Positions 38,559 to 46,563 of a stretch of DNA of 64,000 nt are shown piece by piece. A program made the position numbers and the translations under genes. Origin of the DNA: Methylobacterium sp. (GTDB lineage: Bacteria > Pseudomonadota > Alphaproteobacteria > Rhizobiales > Beijerinckiaceae); the NCBI RefSeq assembly GCF_019745455.1, contig NZ_JAIETD010000028.1, forward strand, positions 62,001-126,000, in the 5' to 3' direction. Every line of letters starts with the position of its first letter. The stretch's first letter is position 1. The notes beneath the pieces were generated by a model, which made no database searches, was not told where the DNA came from, and saw only the letters and a list, made by a program, of their open reading frames with translations.

Positions 38559-38588
38559 CCCGCCCCGGTTCGCCGGGGCGGGTTCTTT
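38559..38588 (+). terminator. Rho-independent terminator after lctP
   Basis: CCCGCCCCGG (38559-38568), UUCG-type loop TTCG, CCGGGGCGGG (38573-38582), then TTCTTT. A 10-bp perfect GC stem beginning 8 bp after the lctP stop. Confidence 0.9.
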
Positions 38589-38630
38589 CGGGCGAAGGCG
38601 CGAAAAAATCGCCTTCCGTTCCCCGCGCCC

Positions 38631-39176
38631 ATGCCCCACATGGACGCCATGTTCTTCAAGACCCTCGCCTCGCGCTACAGCCTCGCCAACCTGCCGCCGA
38701 TCGAGACCGCGCGCCTGCGCGTCGACGGCCTCGTCCCGGCCGATGCCGGGGCGATCCAGGCCCTCACCGACGACCCGGCGATCACCGGCGCGGTGGATTT
38801 CCTGCCCGACCCCTTCACTCTCGACCATGCCCGCCGCCTCGTCGGCGGCAAGAAGCCGATCAAGGACCGCTTCCTCGGCGTGCGTCGCAAGGACGGGACG
38901 CTTCTGGGGATCGTCGGCACGCATCTGCGCGGCGACCAGGCCGTGGAGATCGGCTACTGGATGGGGGGCTCGGCCCGCGGGCAGGGTTACGGCAGCGAGG
39001 CGGTGACGGGGGTCGTCGCGCTCCTGCGCCACCGCTTCCCCCACCGCATCATCGTGGCCGAGTGCCGGCCGGAGAACACCGCCTCGATCGGTCTCCTGCG
39101 CAAGGTCGGCTTTCGCGATACCGGCGACGAGGGGCATCGGCCGGGCCGGCGGATCTACGTGATCGAGCCGAGTTGA
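38631..39176 (+). CDS. GNAT-family N-acetyltransferase (RimJ/RimL-like)
   Basis: 181 residues; start at ATG 38631, with another ATG at 38640. It has the GNAT acetyl-CoA loop WMGGSARGQGYGSEAVTGVV (about 109-128) and NTASIGLLRKVGFRDTG at the C-terminus, as in RimJ/RimL-like enzymes that acetylate protein N-termini or small amines. The target is unknown. It is convergent with trmFO; a short CTCCCC-CTTGT-GGGGAG hairpin lies between them. Confidence 0.8.
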   Translation: MPHMDAMFFKTLASRYSLANLPPIETARLRVDGLVPADAGAIQALTDDPAITGAVDFLPDPFTLDHARRLVGGKKPIKDRFLGVRRKDGTLLGIVGTHLRGDQAVEIGYWMGGSARGQGYGSEAVTGVVALLRHRFPHRIIVAECRPENTASIGLLRKVGFRDTGDEGHRPGRRIYVIEPS

Positions 39177-39225
39177 GGGCGATCTCTCAGGCTTCAAGAG
39201 GACCGCTAGGCCTGCGACGGGCACT

Positions 39226-39246
39226 CCTCCCCCTTGTGGGGAGGGG
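39226..39246. terminator. Short hairpin between convergent GNAT and trmFO genes
   Basis: CTCCCC and GGGGAG arms around CTTGT at about 39228-39244. No T-run follows, so termination is only possible. It resembles the ends of the larger CCCTCTCC-type repeats. Confidence 0.35.
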
Positions 39247-39248
39247 AG

Positions 39249-40673
39249 CTATTCCGCGGCAGCCTGCGACGGCGTCACGTCGGCGATCCACCCCGCCAAG
39301 TCCGCCCGCGCCCTATCGGTGAGCGCGCGCTTCTTCGCCACCGCCTTCTCCGGACCGCGCAGGCGCTTGCCGGCCTCGCCCCTCGGGATTTCGGCGAGGG
39401 GCGGGAACAGCCCGAAATTGACGTTCATCGGCTGGAACGAGCGTGGGCTCCCCGCCTCTTCCACCGCGATATGGCCTCCGGTGATGTGTCCGATGAGGGC
39501 GCCGAGCGCCGTCGTCGCCGGCAGCGGGGGGAGGGCGCGGCCCTCGCGCTCGGCCGCCGCGAAGCGGCCGGCCACGAGGCCGGTGGCGGCAGATTCGACA
39601 TAGCCTTCGCAGCCGGTGATCTGGCCGGCGAAGCGCAGGCGCGGCTGTACCTTGAGCCGTAGCGTGGAATCGAGAAGGCGGGGGCTGTCGAGATAGGTGT
39701 TGCGGTGGAGCCCGCCCAGCCTTGCGAACTCGGCGTTCTCCAGCCCCGGAATGGTGCGGAACACCCGCACCTGCTCGGAATAGGTCAGCTTCGTCTGGAA
39801 CCCGACCATGTTGTAGAGGGTGCCGAGCGCATTGTCCTGGCGAAGCTGGACGATGGCGCAGGCCTTCACGGTCGGGTCGTGCGGGTTGGTGAGGCCGACG
39901 GGCTTCATCGGGCCGTGGCGCAGGGTCTCGGGACCGCGCGCCGCCATGATCTCGATCGGCAGGCAGCCGTCGAAATACGGCGTCGAGGCCTCCCATTCCT
40001 TGAAGCCGATCTTCTCGCCCTCGATCAGCGCCTGAATGAAGGCATCGTACTGCTCGCGGTTCATCGGGCAGTTGATGTAGTCGGCGCCGGTGCCGCCGGG
40101 GCCGGCCTTGTCGTAGCGCGACTGGAACCAGGCCTTGCCCATGTCGATGGAGTCGCGATGCACGATCGGCGCGATGGCGTCGAAGAAGGCGAGCGCATCC
40201 GAGCCCGTCAGACCGCGGATCGCATCCGCCAGGGCCGGGGAGGTGAGGGGGCCGGTGGCGACGACGACCTCGCCCCACTCGGCCGGAGGCAGACCCTCGA
40301 CCTCCTCGCGGGAGATCGTCACGAGGGGATGGGCTTCGAGCGCCGCGGTGACGGCCCTGGCGAAACCCTCGCGATCCACGGCGAGCGCACCGCCGGCGGG
40401 GACCTGATGAGCATCGCCCATGCGAAGGATCAGCGAGCCGAGGCTGCGCATCTCCTGGTGCAGCAGGCCGACGGCATTGCCGTTGGCATCGTCCGAGCGG
40501 AACGAGTTCGAGCAGACGAGCTCGGCGAGATCCTGGCTCTTATGCGCCTCGGTGCCGCGCACGGGCCGCATCTCGTGGATCACGACCGGATGGCCGCTCT
40601 CGGCGATCTGCCAGGCGGCCTCCGAACCGGCAAGGCCGCCGCCGACGATATGGATGGGTTGCGTCATCGCCAC
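39249..40673 (-). CDS. trmFO: Folate-dependent tRNA m5U54 methyltransferase TrmFO
   Basis: A 474-residue FAD enzyme methylating U54 of tRNA with methylenetetrahydrofolate. It has the FAD motif [16 protein letters not shown] and the [12 protein letters not shown] segment. The two Cys positions associated with catalysis lie in VCSNSFRSD and YINCPMN. Length is normal for the alphaproteobacterial family. ORF start ATG 40673; a second ATG two codons on is equally possible. Confidence 0.95.
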   Translation of the reverse strand: MAMTQPIHIVGGGLAGSEAAWQIAESGHPVVIHEMRPVRGTEAHKSQDLAELVCSNSFRSDDANGNAVGLLHQEMRSLGSLILRMGDAHQVPAGGALAVDREGFARAVTAALEAHPLVTISREEVEGLPPAEWGEVVVATGPLTSPALADAIRGLTGSDALAFFDAIAPIVHRDSIDMGKAWFQSRYDKAGPGGTGADYINCPMNREQYDAFIQALIEGEKIGFKEWEASTPYFDGCLPIEIMAARGPETLRHGPMKPVGLTNPHDPTVKACAIVQLRQDNALGTLYNMVGFQTKLTYSEQVRVFRTIPGLENAEFARLGGLHRNTYLDSPRLLDSTLRLKVQPRLRFAGQITGCEGYVESAATGLVAGRFAAAEREGRALPPLPATTALGALIGHITGGHIAVEEAGSPRSFQPMNVNFGLFPPLAEIPRGEAGKRLRGPEKAVAKKRALTDRARADLAGWIADVTPSQAAAE

Positions 40674-40718
40674 GGGATAGACCCGCCGCCGGAACGGAGC
40701 AACCGGACACCGGCCTCC

Positions 40719-41642
40719 TCACCCTCGCGCGCCGTCATCCTGGACCGTTTCGTAGAGTTCTGAAGCAGCCGGAGAACAGCCCTTCGCAAAGTCCCGCGCG
40801 ATTTCGGAGAATTCCGGCGTCCTGAGGTAGCCGTAGGACTTGTGAGGGTTGGAGCCGCCGGCCGGACGCCGATAATCGTTCACGACCACCGCGTCGCGGA
40901 TGCCGACGCCGTGGTCGTTCGGCGCGAAATCCTCTGCGAGTTCGCCCACCACGGCCGCCAGGTCTCGCTTGTCGGCGAGGTTGGTCCAACGCCCGACATT
41001 GTTGGGCATCCGGGCGGCGCCGTTCTCCGCGACGATCTTCAACCTGACCTCGGCCAAACCAAGCGGCGAGCCGAGCGTCACCAGATGGTCGACCCGGACC
41101 GAAGGGGCTTCCCGCTCCAGCATCCGGAGGGTGTCGTAGGCGATGATCGACCCCATCGAGTGGGCGACGAGCAAGATCGGCTGCCCGGCCATGCGTTCGA
41201 GGACGTCCCTCAGGCGAGCGCGCACGGCGCGGGCGAAGCTGTTCTCGGATTGATAGTGCCAGAGATCGTCGAAGCGGTTCTGGAGGATCACGTTGTCGAC
41301 CGGCGTGACGCCGGTCTTGGTCTGGACCCAGTCGAGCCCCTTGTAGACGTGGCCGAGGACCGTGTTGTTCAGGGATGTCTCGGAGACAGGCTCGTCGTAC
41401 CGGGGGAACGGGCCGCTGCCGTCGCCCGGCCGATAGGGCTCTTTGTTCTCGTCCCCCGCCAGCGGACGGTCGTAGCGAAGGTCCGCCCAATAGACGAACT
41501 CGAAGGCGAGGTCGTCGGCGCCGACCCCGCAATTGCGCTGCAATCCCTCCAGGATGGCCTGCCTCCACCACCGCCTCTTCTCGTCGAGCGGTGGTTTGTT
41601 CTCGAGGCCGTGAATGCCGACGATGACGCCTTGCCTGTCCAT
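40719..41642 (-). CDS. Alpha/beta-hydrolase-fold protein, lipase-like
   Basis: A 307-residue protein with a lipase nucleophile elbow AHSMGSIIAYDTL (Ser near 160) and an N-terminal VIVGIHGLENKP oxyanion-type segment. A late Asp (VVVNDYRRP) and His (NPHKSYGYL) could complete the triad. No signal peptide. It resembles uncharacterised serine-esterase/lipase-like proteins; substrate unknown. It is a monocistronic reverse-strand gene 45 bp upstream of trmFO. Confidence 0.7.
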   Translation of the reverse strand: MDRQGVIVGIHGLENKPPLDEKRRWWRQAILEGLQRNCGVGADDLAFEFVYWADLRYDRPLAGDENKEPYRPGDGSGPFPRYDEPVSETSLNNTVLGHVYKGLDWVQTKTGVTPVDNVILQNRFDDLWHYQSENSFARAVRARLRDVLERMAGQPILLVAHSMGSIIAYDTLRMLEREAPSVRVDHLVTLGSPLGLAEVRLKIVAENGAARMPNNVGRWTNLADKRDLAAVVGELAEDFAPNDHGVGIRDAVVVNDYRRPAGGSNPHKSYGYLRTPEFSEIARDFAKGCSPAASELYETVQDDGARG

Positions 41643-41789
41643 CTCGTGTCGCTGAAGGGTTTCGCCTTTGGCCTCGCGGGAAGAAATGCGGCGGATGCCT
41701 ATTCGGCCGCCGGCACACTTCCCGATCCTTCGGGCGGAAAAATTATGAAAGGTTACGGCGCATCGGATTTCGTCCGCCGGGCCGACCGC

Positions 41790-42764
41790 TCAGTGGAGTT
41801 GCGGGCTCACCAGAAACCGCTCACGGTCGGAAGAGGTCAGCGACAGCTTGAGGGTGCGGCCCTCGCGCTGGACGGTGAGAGGAACGCGCACGCCGGCCTC
41901 GCCGAGCGCCCAGACCTGCCGGAAGAACCCGGCGAGATCGGCCACGGGCTCGCCCGCCACCGCCACGATGGCGTCTCCGGCGCGCAGGTCCGCGCTCTCG
42001 GCCGGCCCGTCATCCGCTAGCCCCATCACGACGACGGCGCCCTCGCCCTCGGCGGCGTAGAGGCCGAGCCACGGCCTCGGCGGCCGATCGACCCGGCCGC
42101 GCCGGGTCAGGTCCTCGAGGATCGGCGGCAGGAGGTCGATGGGCACGATCATGTTGATCGCCTTCGGGCCGCCGGGGCCGCCCTGCTGAAGCTGCAGCGA
42201 GCCGATGCCCAGCAATTCACCCTGCGGCCCCAGCATCGCGGTGCCGCCCCAATGGGGGTGCGAGGGCGCCGTGAAGATCGCCTCGTCGAGGACGTATTCC
42301 CAGTAGCCGGCGAATTCCTGCCGGGCGACCACCTCGACAGCAACGCTGCGCTGTCGGCCTCCGGCGCCTGCCACCACGGCGCGGTCTCCGACCCGGACCG
42401 TGTCGGAGCGCCCGAGCGTCAAGTGCGGCAGCCTGAGGTCGCCGAGGGCCTGGACGAGGCCAAATCCAGTGACGGCGTCGTAGCCGACCACGTGTCCGGG
42501 AATGGAGCGGCCGTCCTGGGTGGTCAGCCACACCGTGTCGGCCTCCATCACGAGATAGCCGATGGTGAGGACGAGGCCATCCTCGCCGATGACGACGCCG
42601 TTTCCGGCGCGCTCCGTACCGAGCGTCTCCGCCGTGAAGGCCTCGGGCGGCACGCGGGTCGAGAGCGACACGATGGCGGTGAGCGCCCGGTCGAGGTCGA
42701 AGGTGTAATCCGCCGCCTTCGGCTGCACGGCCGAGGGAATCTTCCAATCTCCCGGCGAGGCCAT
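41790..42764 (-). CDS. HtrA/DegP-like pseudoprotease with PDZ domain
   Basis: 324 residues with the trypsin-fold plus C-terminal PDZ layout of HtrA (PDZ about 225-310, LGLYAAEGEGAVVVMGLADD and DLRAGDAIVAVAGEPV). All three catalytic positions are changed: the TNNHVV position reads TIGYLVM (His to Tyr), the TDLAV position reads VTGFGLV (Asp to Gly), and GNSGGPL reads PHWGGTAM (Ser lost). There is no signal peptide. It is therefore predicted to be a cytoplasmic, proteolytically inactive scaffold or peptide-binding protein. Confidence 0.83.
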   Translation of the reverse strand: MASPGDWKIPSAVQPKAADYTFDLDRALTAIVSLSTRVPPEAFTAETLGTERAGNGVVIGEDGLVLTIGYLVMEADTVWLTTQDGRSIPGHVVGYDAVTGFGLVQALGDLRLPHLTLGRSDTVRVGDRAVVAGAGGRQRSVAVEVVARQEFAGYWEYVLDEAIFTAPSHPHWGGTAMLGPQGELLGIGSLQLQQGGPGGPKAINMIVPIDLLPPILEDLTRRGRVDRPPRPWLGLYAAEGEGAVVVMGLADDGPAESADLRAGDAIVAVAGEPVADLAGFFRQVWALGEAGVRVPLTVQREGRTLKLSLTSSDRERFLVSPQLH

Positions 42765-43043
42765 GCGAACGTCTCCATGAGTGTCACGGGATGAGTGTCA
42801 CGGGAGCGAGCCCCGGATGCAATCCGTTGAGATAGGTCGCCGGTCGCCGATGGGACAGGGCGACGAGGCGTCCCGGCGATGGATCTACCCACATCGGATC
42901 GCGGCCTGCGCAGTGGCACGGGCGGATCGCTTGCCCTAGGTTGCCCGCGGGCGAACCGTGGCGGTGGAAATCCGTGCTGCCCCTACGTTCGATCGTGACG
43001 AGATGACCGTGCCGCCCGGCAGAGGCGGACGGATTGGGAGAGG

Positions 43044-43607
43044 ATGAATCGCCCCGTGCGTGACGACGCCACGCTCTCGCGATTGCTGGCCGGGATCGCG
43101 AGCGGCGATGAACAGGCCCTCAAATCGCTCTACGACCTCACCGCCCCGAAACTTTACGGCCTCATCCTTCGTATCCAGAGGGATCGCAGCGCCGCCGAGG
43201 ACGTCCTCCAGGACGTGTTCGTGCGTGTCTGGCAGGCTGCGGGATCCTATGATCCCGCCTCCGGCCGGCCGCTTGCGTGGCTCTGTGCCATCGCCCGGAA
43301 CCGGGCGATCGACGTCGTCCGCAGGAAGGGCGAGGTGCAGGGGCCTGTGACCGAGGACGGAGAGGACTGGGTGGAACGGCTCGCCGATCCTCACGACAGC
43401 GAAGGCGCGATCCTGGGGCGCGACGCGCTCAAGGCCTGCCTCGGGCGACTCGAGGCGGCGCAGCGCGACTGCGTCGTGCTGGCTTATTGCGAGGGCTACT
43501 CGCGGGAGGAACTCGCGTCGCGCTACGATAAGCCCGTCAACACCATCAAGACCTGGCTGCATCGCGGGCTCGCTACCCTGCGCGGCTGCCTCGAGACCGC
43601 CGCATGA
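43044..43607 (+). CDS. ECF-type RNA polymerase sigma factor
   Basis: A 187-residue sigma-70-family factor with region 2 (SLYDLTAPKLYGLILRIQRD, then AEDVLQDVFVRVWQ) and region 4 (ECF helix-turn-helix EGYSREELASRYDKPVNTIK). It resembles SigK-type ECFs. ATG 43044. It overlaps the anti-sigma gene by ATGA, so it is probably held inactive by it. Confidence 0.93.
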   Translation: MNRPVRDDATLSRLLAGIASGDEQALKSLYDLTAPKLYGLILRIQRDRSAAEDVLQDVFVRVWQAAGSYDPASGRPLAWLCAIARNRAIDVVRRKGEVQGPVTEDGEDWVERLADPHDSEGAILGRDALKACLGRLEAAQRDCVVLAYCEGYSREELASRYDKPVNTIKTWLHRGLATLRGCLETAA

Positions 43608-44320
43608 GCGCCGACCCGAACGAGCGCGACCTGCGCGCCGCCGAATACGTGCTCGGCACCCTCTCCGCTTCCGAACGGGCGGCCCTCGATCTCGAACGGG
43701 CGGTCGATCCGGCGACCGAGGCCGCCGTGCGCGCCTGGGAACGCCGTCTCTCGCCGCTCGACGACACGATCCAGTCCGTGGAGCCGCCCGAGCGGGTCTG
43801 GCAGAAGATCTTGCGGGCGCTTCCGGGTCGAAGCGCATCGGCTCCCGCCAACGACAACCGCATCGAAGCCCTGTCGCGGCAGATCCGGCTCTGGCGCGGC
43901 GCGGCTCTGACCGCCGGCGCCCTGGCGGCGAGCCTCGCCCTCGTCGTCGCCCTCGGCCGGTTCGGCGCGCCCCCCGTCACGCCTGCGGATACGCGCTACG
44001 TCGCCGTAGTCAGCCGCGGCGGCGAGGTCCCGGCTTTCCTCGTCAGCGTCGACCTCGCCGCCGGCACCGCGCAGGTCCGCCCTGTCGGCGCCGAGACGCC
44101 TGCGGGGCACAGCCTCGAACTCTGGTACGTCGAGGGCGGGACCCCCAAGACCCTCGGCGTGATCGGCGCCAGCGCCCGCAAGGTCGCCCTACCGGCCGAC
44201 GCCAAGGCGGCGCAGCCGGGTGCCGGTCTCTTCGCGGTCTCGGTGGAGCCGCCCGGCGGCTCGCCGACCGGAAAGCCGACCGGTCCGGTGATTTATTCCG
44301 GCACGCTGATCAAGGACTAG
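43604..44320 (+). CDS. Anti-sigma factor (RskA-like)
   Basis: 238 residues with an N-terminal cytoplasmic sigma-binding helix region (DLRAAEYVLGTLSASERAAL), one membrane span at about 105-125 (GAALTAGALAASLALVVAL) and a periplasmic anti-sigma-K domain (HSLELWYVEGGTPKTLGV). It couples an envelope or oxidative signal to the upstream sigma factor. No zinc-binding HxxxCxxC motif is present. Confidence 0.9.
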   Translation: MSADPNERDLRAAEYVLGTLSASERAALDLERAVDPATEAAVRAWERRLSPLDDTIQSVEPPERVWQKILRALPGRSASAPANDNRIEALSRQIRLWRGAALTAGALAASLALVVALGRFGAPPVTPADTRYVAVVSRGGEVPAFLVSVDLAAGTAQVRPVGAETPAGHSLELWYVEGGTPKTLGVIGASARKVALPADAKAAQPGAGLFAVSVEPPGGSPTGKPTGPVIYSGTLIKD

Positions 44321-44333
44321 CGCGACACCCAAG

Positions 44334-45122
44334 ATGCCGCGCTTTGCCGCCAACCTCACCCTCATGTTCACCGAGCACGCCTTCCTCGACCGCTTCGCGG
44401 CGGCGGCGGATGCGGGCTTCACGGCGGTGGAGTGCCTGTTCCCCTACGCGGAATCGCCAAGTGCGATCGCCTCGCGCCTGCAGCGTCATGATCTCGAACT
44501 CGCCCTGTTCAACATGCCGCCGGGAGATTGGGCGGCCGGCGAGCGCGGAATCGCGGCCCTGCCGGACCGGTTCGCCACCATGGCGGAGGGGGTCGAGATG
44601 GCGCGCACCTATGCCGAGGCGACGGGTACGCGCCGGCTCCACCTCATGGCCGGGCTTGCCGACAGGAACGACCCGGATGCCGTCGCGGCCTATCGGCGTT
44701 CGCTGCGGCATGCTGCCGGCCGGCTCGCCACCCGCGACATCGACCTCCTGATCGAACCGATCAACCGGCGCAGCATGCCGGGCTACTTCCTCGACGACGT
44801 CGCGTTCGCAGCGGGCATGGTCGAGGAGCTGCGGGCGGCGGGTTATCCGAACGCGAAGCTGCAATTCGACGTCTTCCACGTCCAGGTCCTGCACGGCGAC
44901 GTCACCACCCGGCTCGAGGCGCTGATGCCGCTGATCGGTCATATCCAGACCGCGAGCGTGCCCGGCCGCCACGAGCCCGGCACCGGCGAGCTCGACGACG
45001 CCTTCGTCTTCCGCACCCTCGACCGTCTAGGCTATGCCGGCTTCGTCGGCTGCGAGTACAACCCGGCCGAAGGCACACGGACCGGCCTCGGCTGGTTCGC
45101 GCCGTGGAGACGGGACGGCTGA
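44334..45122 (+). CDS. hyi: Hydroxypyruvate isomerase
   Basis: A 262-residue TIM-barrel isomerase interconverting hydroxypyruvate and tartronate semialdehyde. The N-terminus PRFAANLTLMFTEHAFLDRF and the glutamates in LIEPINRRSMPGYF and CEYNPA are typical. It starts 13 bp after the anti-sigma gene, so it may be co-transcribed; a link to the sigma factor is not evident. It is relevant to glyoxylate/serine-cycle metabolism. Confidence 0.88.
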   Translation: MPRFAANLTLMFTEHAFLDRFAAAADAGFTAVECLFPYAESPSAIASRLQRHDLELALFNMPPGDWAAGERGIAALPDRFATMAEGVEMARTYAEATGTRRLHLMAGLADRNDPDAVAAYRRSLRHAAGRLATRDIDLLIEPINRRSMPGYFLDDVAFAAGMVEELRAAGYPNAKLQFDVFHVQVLHGDVTTRLEALMPLIGHIQTASVPGRHEPGTGELDDAFVFRTLDRLGYAGFVGCEYNPAEGTRTGLGWFAPWRRDG

Positions 45123-45140
45123 AGCGGGTCCCACAACCCG

Positions 45141-45250
45141 TCATTCCGGGGCGCCAAAGGCGAACCCGGAATCCATAGCCGCCGACCTCATCATGCTTTG
45201 CACGCGTCGCGGCTATGGATTCCGGGTTCTGCTGCGCAGCCCCGGAATGA
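45141..45250. repeat. Long inverted repeat (TCATTCCGGGGC type)
   Basis: Two 40-bp arms (45141-45180 and 45211-45250) are inverted copies: 12 outer bases (TCATTCCGGGGC) and 18 inner bases (AACCCGGAATCCATAGCC) match perfectly around a 10-base mismatched bubble, with a 30-bp loop. It dominates the 349-bp gap 45123-45471 between hyi and the RND adaptor; the rest of the gap shows no gene. It may act as terminator for hyi. Confidence 0.85.
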
Positions 45251-45471
45251 CATCGAGGGTGGCAAAAGGTGGGTCAAGTTCCTCTTCATTGGTCTGAACC
45301 GGGCGTCCTAAAGCATTTTCTTCTGGGCACCCGCCGCACACGATGTCTCGCCTCCATTCCGCGTTTGGCGGTGGATGGCGACGCCCGCCCGAACGCGCCG
45401 GGCCTCGCCCGGTATCGATTTCACGGCGGACACGCTATCGGGAGCAGAACGGAGAACCGGGGAGGGGAGTT

Positions 45472-46563
45472 GTGGCGGGGCGCGTGACCCGATGGCGATG
45501 GGCCGTCCTGGCGGCATTGCTCCTGGCCGGCCTCGGCCTCGTCGCTGCCGACTCGGCCCTGCGCAGGTCCGGCGAGGAGGCGTTCGCGCGCCTGCGCGCC
45601 TTCTCGGAACCGGAAAAGCCCGAGCGCCCGCATCTGCCGGCCCAGCGCGTCGCCGTCGAGGAAGGGCGGATGGTGGTCAAGCTCAACCCGGCCGAGCAGG
45701 CCCGCATCGGCATCGATACCCGCGTGGTGCCGGCTCTGGCGCATCGGGCCGAGGTCCAGGCCTATGGCAGCGTCCTGGACCTCGCCCGAGTCACCGACCT
45801 CACCAATTCCTATGCCAGCGCCAAGGCTCAGCTCCAGACCGCGCAGGCGCGGGTCGAGGTCTCGCGCAGCGCCTTCCAGCGGGCCAAAAATCTCGGCCCC
45901 TACGCAACCACCGTGCAGGTCGAGACCACCGAGGGCACATTCCAGACCGACCTCGCCTCCCTGGCGGCTGCGGAATCGCAGGTGCGGACCCTCGCCGCAA
46001 CGGCCCAGCAGGAATGGGGGCCGGTGATCGGCCGGGCCATCGTCGAGCGCAGCCCCACGATCACGCGGCTGATCGAGCGCAGCGAGTTCCTGGTCCAGGT
46101 GACGCTGCCACCGGGCGAGACGCTGAGAGGAAGGCCGGCCGCAGCCTTCGCAGAGGTACCGCCGCAGAGCGCACGGGTCGCCCTGCGCTACATCTCACCG
46201 GCGACCCGCACCGATTCCAAGATCCAGGGACTGAGCTATTTCTACACCGTGGCGGGCGATAGCGGCTTCCTGCCCGGAATGAGCATGCTCGTGTTCCTCA
46301 CGGGCGAGCGCAACGTCACAGGCCTCAGCGTGCCCGAGGACGCGGTGGTCCATTGGGGCGGCGGCACCTGGGTCTACCGTGCGGTGGCGCCGGGCGCCTA
46401 CGTCCGACACCTCCTGAAGTCGGACCCGATCATGTCGGCGGATGCTTACGTCGTCGAGGACCTGCCCGGGGACACCGAGATCGTCCTGCGGGGCGGCCAG
46501 GCGCTCCTGTCGGAGGAGATGAAGGCGCAGCTCCAGGTCTCCGGCGGGGCGGACGACGACTAG
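45472..46563 (+). CDS. Periplasmic adaptor of a heavy-metal RND pump
   Basis: About 363 residues from GTG 45472, chosen for the GGGGAGGGGAG site just upstream and for an N-terminal membrane anchor (WAVLAALLLAGLGLVAADSA). The frame is open to ATG 45343 without support. The protein has the adaptor hairpin (TDLTNSYASAKAQLQTAQAR) and beta-barrel region (LRYISPATRTDSKIQGLSYF). It bridges the inner-membrane pump to an outer-membrane channel. The adaptor is divergent, with no His/Met-rich metal site seen. Confidence 0.82.
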   Translation: MAGRVTRWRWAVLAALLLAGLGLVAADSALRRSGEEAFARLRAFSEPEKPERPHLPAQRVAVEEGRMVVKLNPAEQARIGIDTRVVPALAHRAEVQAYGSVLDLARVTDLTNSYASAKAQLQTAQARVEVSRSAFQRAKNLGPYATTVQVETTEGTFQTDLASLAAAESQVRTLAATAQQEWGPVIGRAIVERSPTITRLIERSEFLVQVTLPPGETLRGRPAAAFAEVPPQSARVALRYISPATRTDSKIQGLSYFYTVAGDSGFLPGMSMLVFLTGERNVTGLSVPEDAVVHWGGGTWVYRAVAPGAYVRHLLKSDPIMSADAYVVEDLPGDTEIVLRGGQALLSEEMKAQLQVSGGADDD

